Assembly (NCBI GenBank): GCA_026982515.1 | Contig: JALSGY010000495.1 | Location: forward strand, 1 to 8,431 | Direction: 5' to 3' | DNA length: 8,431 nucleotides | From: Paracoccaceae bacterium | GTDB taxonomy: Bacteria; Pseudomonadota; Alphaproteobacteria; Rhodobacterales; Rhodobacteraceae | Part shown: piece after piece, positions 1 to 5,905 of the stretch | Layout of the letters: the number at the start of each line of letters is the position of its first letter | Position numbering within the stretch: the stretch's first letter is position 1 | The notes under the pieces: generated by a model | Database searches by the model: none | What the model saw: only the letters and a program-made list of their open reading frames with translations | What the model was told of the DNA's origin: nothing | Position numbers and translations under genes: made by a program

Positions 1-1481
1 GCATTGATCTGGAGCTGGCCAAGGGCGAAGTGACGGTGCTGATGGGGGCCAATGGCGCCGGCAAGTCGACCCTGGTCAAGGTGATCTGCGGGGTGCATCA
101 GGCCGATAGCGGTGCCATCACCCTGAACGGCGCCCCCTTTGCGCCGCGCAATCCGATCGAGGCGATCGGTGCCGGGGTGGTGACGGTGCATCAGAACATC
201 AATGACGGGGTGATCCCCGACCTCGACGTTGCCTCCAACCTGCTGCTGGACAGTCTCGCCGCGCCAGGCGCCGGCTTCTTCCTCAAGGGGCGTGAGATTC
301 GCCGCAAGGCGCGCGAAATTGCTGCTTCGATGCGTCTTGATGTAGACGTGACGCGCCCGGTGCGCGAGTTGCAGCTGGCCGATCGTCAGCTGGTGGCCAT
401 CGCCCGGGCCATGGCACGCTCGCCCGAATTGCTGGTGCTGGACGAGCCGACCTCTTCGCTGTCGGCGGCCGAGGCCGAGCGGCTGTTTGCCTTGCTGGAG
501 CGGCTGCGCGATCAAGGCGTGGCGATCCTGTATATCTCGCATCGCACCTCCGACATCCGGCGCATGGCCGACCGCATCTATGCCATGCGCGACGGTGCCA
601 TTGTCGGGCGTTTCGAGCAGAAACCGCTGGATTACGAGGCGGCGGTGACGGCGATGCTGGGCCAGGGGCTCGACGAGATCCGCCTGGACAACAAGCGCCC
701 CGGCGCGCCGGCGCTGGAGCTGGACAATCTGGTGCTGACCGAGGGGGCGCGACCGATAAACCTGACCGTGCACCAGGACGAGGTGCTGGCGATTACCGGG
801 CTGGTCGGGGCGGGCAAGAGCCGGCTCGCGGCGATCCTTTTCGGCCAGGCAGCGCCCGTTGCCGGCGAGATTCGCCTCAATGGCAAGCCATACCGGCCCA
901 ATTCGGCCCGCGCGGCGATTGATGCCGGGGTGTTTCTTTGCCCCAAGGATCGCGGCACCAATGGCGTGCTGCGCGACCATTCGCTGGCCAAAAATACCAC
1001 CGTTCCGTTCCTCGAACGCTTCTCGCGCCTTTCTTTCGTCAATCCGCGTGCCGAGGCCGCCGCCACCCGCGACATCATCGCCCAGCTCGGCGTGGTCTGT
1101 CAGTCGGAAAAGGACGATATTTCGACCCTGTCGGGCGGCAACCAGCAGAAAGTCATGGTCGGGCGCTGGCTGGGTCAGCCCTCGCAGGTGCTCATCCTCG
1201 ACGAGCCGTTCCAGGGTGTCGACATCAAGGCGCGCCGCGATATCGGCGCCAAGATCCGCGAAACCGCGACCGGGCGCGCCACCATCGTCATGGCCGCGGA
1301 GATGGACGAGGTGCTGGAGATTGCCGACCGCATCGTGGTTTTGTCCGACCACACGGTCGTGGGCGATCACCGCAATGAAGATCTGGACCTGAAAAAGGTG
1401 CTGGCGCAGGTGGCAGGCCAGGCCGATGGGCCGGGGGAAGCTCGGGCGCAAGCGCAACGTGAACCGGGGGCAACCCCATGA
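1..1481 (+). CDS. Sugar ABC transporter ATP-binding protein, RbsA/MglA type (5' partial)
   Basis: Dual-NBD ATPase that powers uptake of a monosaccharide-like ligand through the adjacent permease, acting at the cytoplasmic face of the inner membrane. The reading frame is open from the window edge (first full codon at 3), so the GTG at 30 is internal; by comparison with RbsA about 20-30 N-terminal residues are missing. NBD1 shows Walker A GANGAGKST (45-71), a degenerate signature (LQLADRQLVAIARAMA), Walker B LLVLDEPTSSLS and switch ILYISH. NBD2 shows GLVGAGKSR, the canonical signature LSGGNQQKVMVGRWL and Walker B VLILDEPFQGVD; its switch position reads VMAAEMDEV, without a histidine. One degenerate and one canonical signature is normal for this carbohydrate-uptake (CUT2) family. 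A Gly/Ala/Gln-rich tail of about 20 residues ends in an ATGA overlap with the permease gene, implying translational coupling. The family is certain. The ligand is not shown by this gene; a specific LsrA assignment would need phylogeny. Confidence 0.95.
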   Translation, partial: IDLELAKGEVTVLMGANGAGKSTLVKVICGVHQADSGAITLNGAPFAPRNPIEAIGAGVVTVHQNINDGVIPDLDVASNLLLDSLAAPGAGFFLKGREIRRKAREIAASMRLDVDVTRPVRELQLADRQLVAIARAMARSPELLVLDEPTSSLSAAEAERLFALLERLRDQGVAILYISHRTSDIRRMADRIYAMRDGAIVGRFEQKPLDYEAAVTAMLGQGLDEIRLDNKRPGAPALELDNLVLTEGARPINLTVHQDEVLAITGLVGAGKSRLAAILFGQAAPVAGEIRLNGKPYRPNSARAAIDAGVFLCPKDRGTNGVLRDHSLAKNTTVPFLERFSRLSFVNPRAEAAATRDIIAQLGVVCQSEKDDISTLSGGNQQKVMVGRWLGQPSQVLILDEPFQGVDIKARRDIGAKIRETATGRATIVMAAEMDEVLEIADRIVVLSDHTVVGDHRNEDLDLKKVLAQVAGQADGPGEARAQAQREPGATP

Positions 1482-1504
1482 CAAGCAAGCAGGAAAACGC
1501 AATG
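1465..1504 (+). promoter_or_regulatory. Two competing start sites for the permease gene
   Basis: ATG 1478 overlaps the ATPase stop as ATGA and has a G-rich site CGGGGG (1465-1470) seven bases upstream. The in-frame ATG at 1502 has AGGA (1491-1494) at the same spacing, arguably a better Shine-Dalgarno match. The two starts differ by eight residues ahead of an already non-conserved Ala/Gly/Gln-rich leader. I kept 1478 because of the coupled overlap; the sequence alone does not settle it. Confidence 0.45.
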
Positions 1505-2590
1505 CAGGACGACGCAGCGAAACAGGCAGGGGCGGGGGCCGGGGTGCAGGCAGATGCCGGCACAGATACCAGGGTTTCCGGCAAGCGCAGCTTGGTTGAT
1601 CTGGCGATCCGCTATGGATTTCTGACCCTGCTGGCTGGCCTCCTGGTCTTCTTCTCGGTGTTCACCGACGGCTTTTTCAGCCCGTTCTCGGCCGTGTTCA
1701 TTTTCCAGTCGGTGGCCATTACCGGCATTCTGGCGCTGGGGGTGACCTTCACCCTGGTGGTGGATGGCTTTGACCTGTCGATCGGCTCGACCGCGACCAC
1801 GGCCTTGATGCTTTCGGCCTATATGATGGTGGTGCTCGATCAGGGCGTGGTGGTGGCGGTGCTGGCCTGTCTGGTGATGGGGGCGCTGGTCGGGCTGGTC
1901 AACGGGCTGTTGATCGTCAAGACCAAGGTGCCCGACCTGCTGGCGACCCTGGGCATGATGTTCCTGCTGATCGGCCTGCAACGCATCCCGACCGAGGGGC
2001 GCTCGATCTCGACCGGCATGGTCCTGCCCAATGGCGAAAAGGCCAATGGCGTGTTCGACCCGGCCTTCCTGTGGCTGGGGCGCCACAAGTTCGATTTCAT
2101 CATCCCCAACCTGATCCCGGTTTCGGTGGTGATCTTTATCATCGTCGCCATTCTGGTCTGGGTGTTTCTGGAGAAAACCCGCCATGGGCGGCTGATGTAT
2201 GCGATTGGCTCCAACGAGCGTGCGGCGGCGCTGGCGGGCACCAATGTCAATCGCTACAAGATCATGGCCTACGTGTTTTCGGGGGTGCTGGCCTCGGTGG
2301 GCGGCATATTGCTGGCGGCGCGGCTGGGGCGGGGCGACATCGCTTCGGGCAACAACCTGCTGCTCGATTCGGTCGCCGCTGCCCTGATCGGCTTCGCGGT
2401 GCTGGGCGCGGCCAAGCCCAACGCCTTTGGCACCGCCATCGGCGCGCTGTTTGTCGGCATCCTGCTACAGGGGCTGACCATGATGAACGCACCATATTAC
2501 ACACAGGATTTCGTCAAGGGGGTCGTGCTTGTCGTCGCCCTTGTTTTCACCTTCGTGCTGACTGGTCGGCGCGCAGGCTCAAACCACTGA
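1478..2590 (+). CDS. Sugar ABC transporter permease, RbsC-like (BPD_transp_2 family)
   Basis: Inner-membrane channel subunit of the importer. The 370-residue product has a hydrophilic N-terminal leader of about 40 residues, then about eight to ten hydrophobic segments (roughly residues 46-64, 72-96, 105-119, 123-146, 153-169, 207-231, 262-281, 295-312, 316-334 and 344-363). Family features include VDGFDLSIGS (95-104), which matches the conserved DLSVGS element of RbsC-type permeases, and the cytoplasmic loop TRHGRLMYAIGSNERAAALAGT (split here as residues 234-245 and 246-255), where the coupling contact to the ATPase is expected. Only one permease gene lies between the ATPase and binding-protein genes, so the channel is probably a homodimer as in ribose transporters, unlike the LsrC/LsrD pair of enterobacterial AI-2 importers. 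A second permease upstream of the window cannot be excluded. The substrate is not readable from the permease. Confidence 0.95.
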   Translation: MTSKQENAMQDDAAKQAGAGAGVQADAGTDTRVSGKRSLVDLAIRYGFLTLLAGLLVFFSVFTDGFFSPFSAVFIFQSVAITGILALGVTFTLVVDGFDLSIGSTATTALMLSAYMMVVLDQGVVVAVLACLVMGALVGLVNGLLIVKTKVPDLLATLGMMFLLIGLQRIPTEGRSISTGMVLPNGEKANGVFDPAFLWLGRHKFDFIIPNLIPVSVVIFIIVAILVWVFLEKTRHGRLMYAIGSNERAAALAGTNVNRYKIMAYVFSGVLASVGGILLAARLGRGDIASGNNLLLDSVAAALIGFAVLGAAKPNAFGTAIGALFVGILLQGLTMMNAPYYTQDFVKGVVLVVALVFTFVLTGRRAGSNH

Positions 2591-2606
2591 TATCATTGGA
2601 AACCAT

Positions 2607-2613
2607 GGGAGGA
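2607..2613 (+). promoter_or_regulatory. Strong ribosome binding site of the binding-protein gene
   Basis: GGGAGGA lies six bases before ATG 2620 and is one of the best Shine-Dalgarno matches in the operon, as expected for the most abundant component of a binding-protein-dependent importer. It fixes the start at 2620 and argues against the in-frame ATG at 2605, which immediately abuts it. Confidence 0.75.
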
Positions 2614-2619
2614 CATACA

Positions 2620-3675
2620 ATGAAACTTACCAGAAGACTGGCCCTGGGGCTTGCCGGCGGCATCGCCGCGCTGGCCACCGGACTGGGCGGCGCCATTGCC
2701 GGCAGCCACGCCATGCCGGCACCGTTCGACAATGCCGGCGACGTCAAGATTGCGCTGGTGCGCTACCTTTCCACCGGCGACTTCTTCCAGGCCTACCTGT
2801 CGGGCGTCGAGGCCCAGGCCGAAGCGCTGGGCGTCGATCTGCGCATTTTCGACAGCCGCCAGGATGCGGCTCTGCAGGCCGACATGGTCGATCAGGCCAT
2901 CGCGCTGGGCGTTGACGGTATCATCATCCAGCACGGGCTGACCGAAAGCATGCAGGAAGCCGCCCAGCGGGCGCTGGATGCGGGCATCAAGGTTGTTGCC
3001 TTTGACGTGAACGTTGAAAATGACATGATCCCGCAGATCGAGCAAAGCGACCGCGACCTGGCCCGCCTGGCGCTGGAGCAGGCGATCAAGGATAACGGCG
3101 AAAGCTGGAAGGCCGGCTATGTCTATGTGGCCGGCATCGCGCCGCTGGATCGGCGCGACGAGACCTGGCGCGAGTTCAAGGAGCGTTATCCGGGTATCAA
3201 CGAGGTCGCCATGTTCGGCACGCTCGACAACCCGATCGCCAACTCGGTTGCCAACCAGGCGCGCTCGGTATTGCAAGCCAATCCCGACATCGAAGTGGTG
3301 TTCGCGCCCTATGACGAGTTTGCCAAGGGCGTCAAGATCGCCGTGGACGAGGCCGGCCTGACCGAGCAGATCTCGATCTATTCGGCCGATGTCTCGACCG
3401 CCGACATCGCCGCCATGCGCGAGCCCAACAGCGCCTGGAAAGCCACCGCTGCGACCAACCCGGCCGTGGTTGGCGAGGTGAGCGTGCGCGCATTGGCAAT
3501 GCTGCTGGCGGGCGAAGATCCCGGTCACAACGTGATCATTCCGCCGACCCTGATCACCCAGACGATGCTCAATGAGCTCGACATCACCAACATGGAAGAG
3601 CTGTCGGCGAAAATGCCGCAATTTGCCCATGCGGATGTGGCTGTGCCCGCCTGGATGCCGCTGCCGCCGCGCTAA
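2620..3675 (+). CDS. Periplasmic sugar-binding protein, RbsB-like (peripla_BP_4 type)
   Basis: Periplasmic receptor that delivers ligand to the transporter. The start is set by GGGAGGA six bases upstream. The 351-residue precursor opens with a Sec signal: basic MKLTRR, a Gly/Ala/Leu-rich core, then AIA (25-27) or SHA (29-31) as cleavage sites. There is no lipobox cysteine, so it should be soluble. The mature part has the type I fold pattern: β1 DVKIALVRYL (41-50) followed by STGDFFQAY, then GVDGIIIQHG (98-106), AGIKVVAFDV (121-130), the hinge-side VYVAGIAPLDRRDETW (168-183) and VVFAPYDEFAKG (226-237). By analogy with RbsB, F55/F56, D129, R178/R179 and D232 are candidate ligand contacts; this is inference. 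It does not show the LsrB pattern near β1 (IPKLVGVGFF in E. coli as I recall it), so I do not call it an AI-2 receptor. The C-terminus (residues 335-351) is an unusual Pro-rich tail. Known ligand class: pentoses, hexoses or related polyols. Confidence 0.9.
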   Translation: MKLTRRLALGLAGGIAALATGLGGAIAGSHAMPAPFDNAGDVKIALVRYLSTGDFFQAYLSGVEAQAEALGVDLRIFDSRQDAALQADMVDQAIALGVDGIIIQHGLTESMQEAAQRALDAGIKVVAFDVNVENDMIPQIEQSDRDLARLALEQAIKDNGESWKAGYVYVAGIAPLDRRDETWREFKERYPGINEVAMFGTLDNPIANSVANQARSVLQANPDIEVVFAPYDEFAKGVKIAVDEAGLTEQISIYSADVSTADIAAMREPNSAWKATAATNPAVVGEVSVRALAMLLAGEDPGHNVIIPPTLITQTMLNELDITNMEELSAKMPQFAHADVAVPAWMPLPPR

Positions 3676-3697
3676 CCACCACTCACGAGGGCAAAGA

Positions 3698-3725
3698 GGG
3701 GTCGCGGGCGCTTGCTCGCGGCCCC
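3698..3725 (+). promoter_or_regulatory. Intercistronic hairpin after the binding-protein gene
   Basis: Bases 3698-3709 pair with 3714-3725 in an unbroken 12-bp stem (two G·U wobbles) closed by a GCTT loop, starting 23 bases after the binding-protein stop. It is followed by GTTTC rather than a U run, so it is not a convincing intrinsic terminator. Hairpins at this position in binding-protein operons (malE-malF in E. coli is the known example) protect the upstream message from 3' exonucleases and lower downstream expression. That role here is inferred from position and strength. Confidence 0.65.
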
Positions 3726-3743
3726 GTTTCAAGGAGACAGGCA

Positions 3744-4187
3744 ATGTTGATCGGAATAGATGCGAACATGACCCCGGCGCTGATGGATTGCCTGATGCGT
3801 ATGGGCCATGGCGACGAACTGGTGGTGGCGGATGCCAATTTCCCCGCCGACAGCATCGCTGCGACCACCCGGCTGGGCGCGCCGATCCACCTGCCGGGCT
3901 TCAGCACGCCCGCGGCGGTTGATCTCATCACCGCCCTGATGCCGCTGGACGCGTTTGGCACGCTTTGCGCCCTGCGCATGGAAATTGACGATGCGCCCGA
4001 AGAGCTGGGGGCGGTGCACACCGACACCTTGAAAATCATCAATGACCGTATGCCAAAGGACGGGCTGACCGGCTCGCTTGCGCGCCCCGATTTCTATCCG
4101 CGCGCCGCCAGGGCCTTTGGCGTGGTCGCCACTTCCGAGGCGCGCCCCTATGGCTGTTTCATCCTGCGCAAGGGGGTGGTGCTGTGA
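3744..4187 (+). CDS. fucU: RbsD/FucU-family sugar mutarotase (L-fucose mutarotase-like)
   Basis: Small cytosolic enzyme predicted to interconvert α and β anomers of an imported pyranose so that a kinase or isomerase receives the right form. AAGGAG at 3731-3736 lies seven bases before the ATG. The 147-residue product (E. coli FucU is 140) carries MGHGDELVVADANFPA (20-35), in which H22 is the catalytic histidine position of the family and D30 also matches, and the C-terminal RPYGCFILRKGVV (residues 134-146), where the tyrosine fits the FucU active site better than the RbsD version. Overall it is closer to FucU than RbsD. It sits between the importer and the two metabolic enzymes, so the natural substrate should be the sugar imported by the operon rather than necessarily fucose. 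It overlaps the next gene by one base (TGATG). The family is certain, sugar specificity is not. Confidence 0.9.
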   Translation: MLIGIDANMTPALMDCLMRMGHGDELVVADANFPADSIAATTRLGAPIHLPGFSTPAAVDLITALMPLDAFGTLCALRMEIDDAPEELGAVHTDTLKIINDRMPKDGLTGSLARPDFYPRAARAFGVVATSEARPYGCFILRKGVVL

Positions 4188-4873
4188 TGGATCGCGAGGC
4201 CCTCAAGCAGCGCGCGCGGGGCATCAGCCTCGGCCTCTATGCCGGCGACCTCGGCGCACTTGCAGCCACCGGGCAGGGCGCGCGCGCCATGGGCGCGCAG
4301 ATCCTGCATTTCGATGAGATGGACGGCAATTTCGTCCCCGCCTTCCTGGGCGGCGCGCCGTTGGTGGCGGCTGTGCGCAAGGCGGTGGCCGATGCGTTTC
4401 TCGACGTGCACCTGATGCATGCCCGCCCCCTGGCGCAGATTGGCGCCTATGTGAAGGCGGGCGCCGACCTGATCACCGTTCACGGCGAAGCCGAGGGGGC
4501 CGGACAGGCGCTGGAGGCGATTCGCAGCGCCGAGCGCCCGGTGCTGGCCGGCCTTGCCATGATGCCGCAAACCGTGCCCGACCCGGCGCTGCTGGCGCGT
4601 GCCGACCTGATCCTGGTGCTGTCGCTCGATCCGCGCGACGGTTCAAAACCCGACATTTCCACCGCCTGCACCCGGTTGCAGGCGCTGAGAGATAGCACAA
4701 TTTCAACAAAACCGCTGCTTGCCTTTGACGGCGGCGTAACGCTGGACGTCATCGACGAGATCGCCGCCGCGCGCCCGGACATGATCGTTTCCGGCTCGGC
4801 GGTGATGAAACACCAAAACCCGCCCGCGGCCTTTGAACAAATGCGCGCGGCGTGGCAAAAGGCTCACAAGTAA
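4187..4873 (+). CDS. Ribulose-phosphate 3-epimerase-like protein (divergent, possibly LsrE-like)
   Basis: TIM-barrel protein of the Rpe family, expected to epimerise C3 of a phosphorylated ketose. I start at ATG 4187 (228 residues), fused to the fucU stop as TGATG, with AGGGGG at 4171-4176; a GTG at 4184 would add one residue. Metal and acid/base residues of the family can be placed: H41 and D43 in LHFDEMDGNFVP (40-51), H75 in DVHLM, and D181 in AFDGGVT. GADLITVHGEA (92-102) and the phosphate-site VSGSAV (201-206) also match. Two parts are atypical: the N-terminus reads ISLGLYAGDL (13-22) instead of the usual SILSADF, and the flexible loop after β6, normally NPGFGGQ, reads DPRDGSKP (148-155). 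These changes argue against housekeeping D-ribulose-5-phosphate as substrate. The following lsrF suggests the role of Salmonella LsrE, the Rpe-like protein of its lsr operon. Family firm, substrate unknown. Confidence 0.85.
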   Translation: MDREALKQRARGISLGLYAGDLGALAATGQGARAMGAQILHFDEMDGNFVPAFLGGAPLVAAVRKAVADAFLDVHLMHARPLAQIGAYVKAGADLITVHGEAEGAGQALEAIRSAERPVLAGLAMMPQTVPDPALLARADLILVLSLDPRDGSKPDISTACTRLQALRDSTISTKPLLAFDGGVTLDVIDEIAAARPDMIVSGSAVMKHQNPPAAFEQMRAAWQKAHK

Positions 4874-4901
4874 CCGCAACTCGCACAAAAGAGAGAGACA
4901 C

Positions 4902-5780
4902 ATGGCAGATATCGACGACATCAAGGACGGCAAGGATTTCGGGCTTGACCGCCCCCAGGACAAGCAGGGCTTTTTCCTCAAGGGCGGGGCCAATTACGAT
5001 TGGGGCATCAAGAACCGGATGAGCCGGATCTTCAACCCGAAGACCGGGCGCACGGTGATGCTGGCCTTTGACCACGGCTATTTCCAGGGCCCGACCAAGG
5101 GGCTGGAGCGGATCGACCTCAACATCGCACCGCTGTTTGAATATGCCGATGTGCTGATGTGCACCCGTGGCATCCTGCGCTCGGTGATCCCGCCGACGGT
5201 GACCAAGCCGGTGGTCATGCGCGCTTCGGGGGGTAATTCGATCCTGTCGGAGCTGTCCAACGAGACCATCGCCGTGGCCATGGACGATGCGGTGCGCATG
5301 GGCGTGGCGGCGATGGCGGCGCAGGTCTATATCGGTGCCGAATATGAGCACAAGTCGATCACCAACGTGATCCGCCTGATCGACGAGGGCATGCGCGTGG
5401 GCATCCCGACCCTGGCCGTGACCGGCGTGGGCAAGGACATGGCGCGCGATGCGCGCTATTTCGGCCTCGCCACCCGCATCGCTGCCGAGCTGGGCGCGCA
5501 TTATGTGAAGAGCTACTTCGTCGAGGAGGGCTTCGAGCGTGTCACCGCCGGCTGTCCGGTGCCGATCGTCATTGCCGGCGGCAAGAAGCTGCCCGAGCTC
5601 GAGGCGCTCGACATGGCGTTCCGGGCTGTCGATCAGGGCGCGGCCGGGGTCGATATGGGCCGCAATATCTTCCAGTCGGACGACCCGGTGGCGATGATCC
5701 AGGCGGTGAGCAAGGTGGTGCATGAGCTGATGCCCGCCAAGCAGGCGTTTGAACTTTATAACGACCTGAAGAACGCCTGA
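4902..5780 (+). CDS. lsrF: 3-hydroxy-5-phosphonooxypentane-2,4-dione thiolase (LsrF)
   Basis: LsrF-family enzyme with a class I aldolase (DhnA-like) TIM-barrel. In enterobacteria it transfers an acetyl group from phosphorylated AI-2 breakdown product to CoA, giving acetyl-CoA and dihydroxyacetone phosphate. I start at ATG 4902, 28 bases after the previous stop, giving 292 residues (E. coli LsrF 291), because MADIDDIKDGKDF (1-13) nearly copies the E. coli N-terminus; the purine-rich GAGAGAGA upstream is only a modest ribosome site. Near-identical blocks include SRIFNPKTGRTVMLAFDHGY (41-60), ADVLMCTRGILRSV (82-95), VTGVGKDM (173-180) and GVDMGRNIFQSD (249-260). K203 in YVKSYFVEEGFER occupies the same number as the catalytic Schiff-base lysine of E. 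coli LsrF, and D57/H58 of FDHG are kept. It ends the operon and is followed by two hairpins. Assignment to the family is very secure; whether AI-2 is the natural substrate here is not, because LsrG, LsrK and LsrB are not seen. Confidence 0.93.
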   Translation: MADIDDIKDGKDFGLDRPQDKQGFFLKGGANYDWGIKNRMSRIFNPKTGRTVMLAFDHGYFQGPTKGLERIDLNIAPLFEYADVLMCTRGILRSVIPPTVTKPVVMRASGGNSILSELSNETIAVAMDDAVRMGVAAMAAQVYIGAEYEHKSITNVIRLIDEGMRVGIPTLAVTGVGKDMARDARYFGLATRIAAELGAHYVKSYFVEEGFERVTAGCPVPIVIAGGKKLPELEALDMAFRAVDQGAAGVDMGRNIFQSDDPVAMIQAVSKVVHELMPAKQAFELYNDLKNA

Positions 5781-5787
5781 GCCGGTT

Positions 5788-5811
5788 TCGCCCCGGCTTG
5801 CGCCGGGGCGA
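5788..5811 (+). terminator. First hairpin after lsrF, possible terminator
   Basis: Bases 5788-5797 pair with 5802-5811 in a perfect 10-bp, almost all G-C stem with a TTGC loop, seven bases after the lsrF stop. No U run follows directly, so termination by this hairpin alone is uncertain, but it is well placed to end or stabilise the six-gene transcript. Confidence 0.5.
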
Positions 5812-5815
5812 CCGG

Positions 5816-5851
5816 GTGGGGGCGCTGCCCCCACACCCCCGGGATATTTTC
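5816..5851 (+). terminator. Second hairpin with T-rich tail, candidate operon terminator
   Basis: Bases 5816-5823 pair with 5827-5834 (8 bp, GCT loop). An outer pairing of CCGGG 5812-5816 with CCCGG 5838-5842 can extend or compete with it. ATATTTTC at 5844-5851 is the only T-rich tract nearby, so this is the better candidate for a rho-independent terminator, although the tail begins about ten bases after the inner stem. Confidence 0.45.
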
Positions 5852-5905
5852 GGCAAGAGGAAGGGGGCGCTGGACAGAAGCCGTGTGAGGGGGCAGTCTG
5901 TTTTC

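Larger units (their letters stand above)
5781..5905. repeat. Hairpin-rich intergenic spacer, probable dispersed repeat
   Basis: Non-coding spacer between lsrF and the deacetylase gene. It contains two adjacent perfect stem-loops, then CCCCCGGGATATTTTC and a purine-rich stretch. The wording of its centre, a G-run/C-run hairpin, a second C-run and GGGATATTTT, resembles a short element that I recall as repeated many times in Rhodobacteraceae intergenic regions. The decamer GGGGGCGCTG occurs twice (5818-5827 and 5863-5872). An open frame through this stretch is an artefact of base composition. A genome-wide count of the core would settle the repeat claim. Confidence 0.5.

Noticed and set aside
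2071..2619. Fusion-like extension of the binding protein back into the permease gene
   Set aside because: It is the off-frame reading of the permease; the signal peptide and ribosome site place the real start at 2620.
2620..3675. Calling the binding protein LsrB because lsrF is in the operon
   Set aside because: The β1 and ligand-contact regions do not show the LsrB pattern; RbsB-like is all the sequence supports.
3698..3730. Rho-independent terminator after the binding-protein gene
   Set aside because: The stem is strong but is followed by GTTTC, not a U run, and fucU follows 18 bases later with its own ribosome site, so readthrough is expected.
2593..3744. Long minus-strand open frame (383 codons) opposite the binding-protein gene
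   Set aside because: It mirrors a clear secreted receptor gene on the plus strand, is rich in His/Arg/Gly as expected from antisense GC-rich coding DNA, and shows no family motif.
4833..4901. N-terminal extension of LsrF from 4833
   Set aside because: It would overlap the epimerase gene by 41 bases and lies ahead of the conserved MADIDDIKDG start at 4902.
4749..5834. Minus-strand open frame of 361 codons across lsrF
   Set aside because: Antisense shadow of a highly conserved lsrF; its His/Arg-rich composition is typical of such shadows.
5798..5905. N-terminal extension of the deacetylase starting at TTG 5798
   Set aside because: The extension translates the hairpin/repeat-like spacer, uses a rare start and lies ahead of the conserved MKTGFFFDE N-terminus at 5906.
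5781..5905. CRISPR array or phage attachment site in the hairpin spacer
   Set aside because: There is no regular repeat-spacer pattern, only one 10-bp direct repeat and nested inverted repeats, and no integrase or tRNA is nearby.
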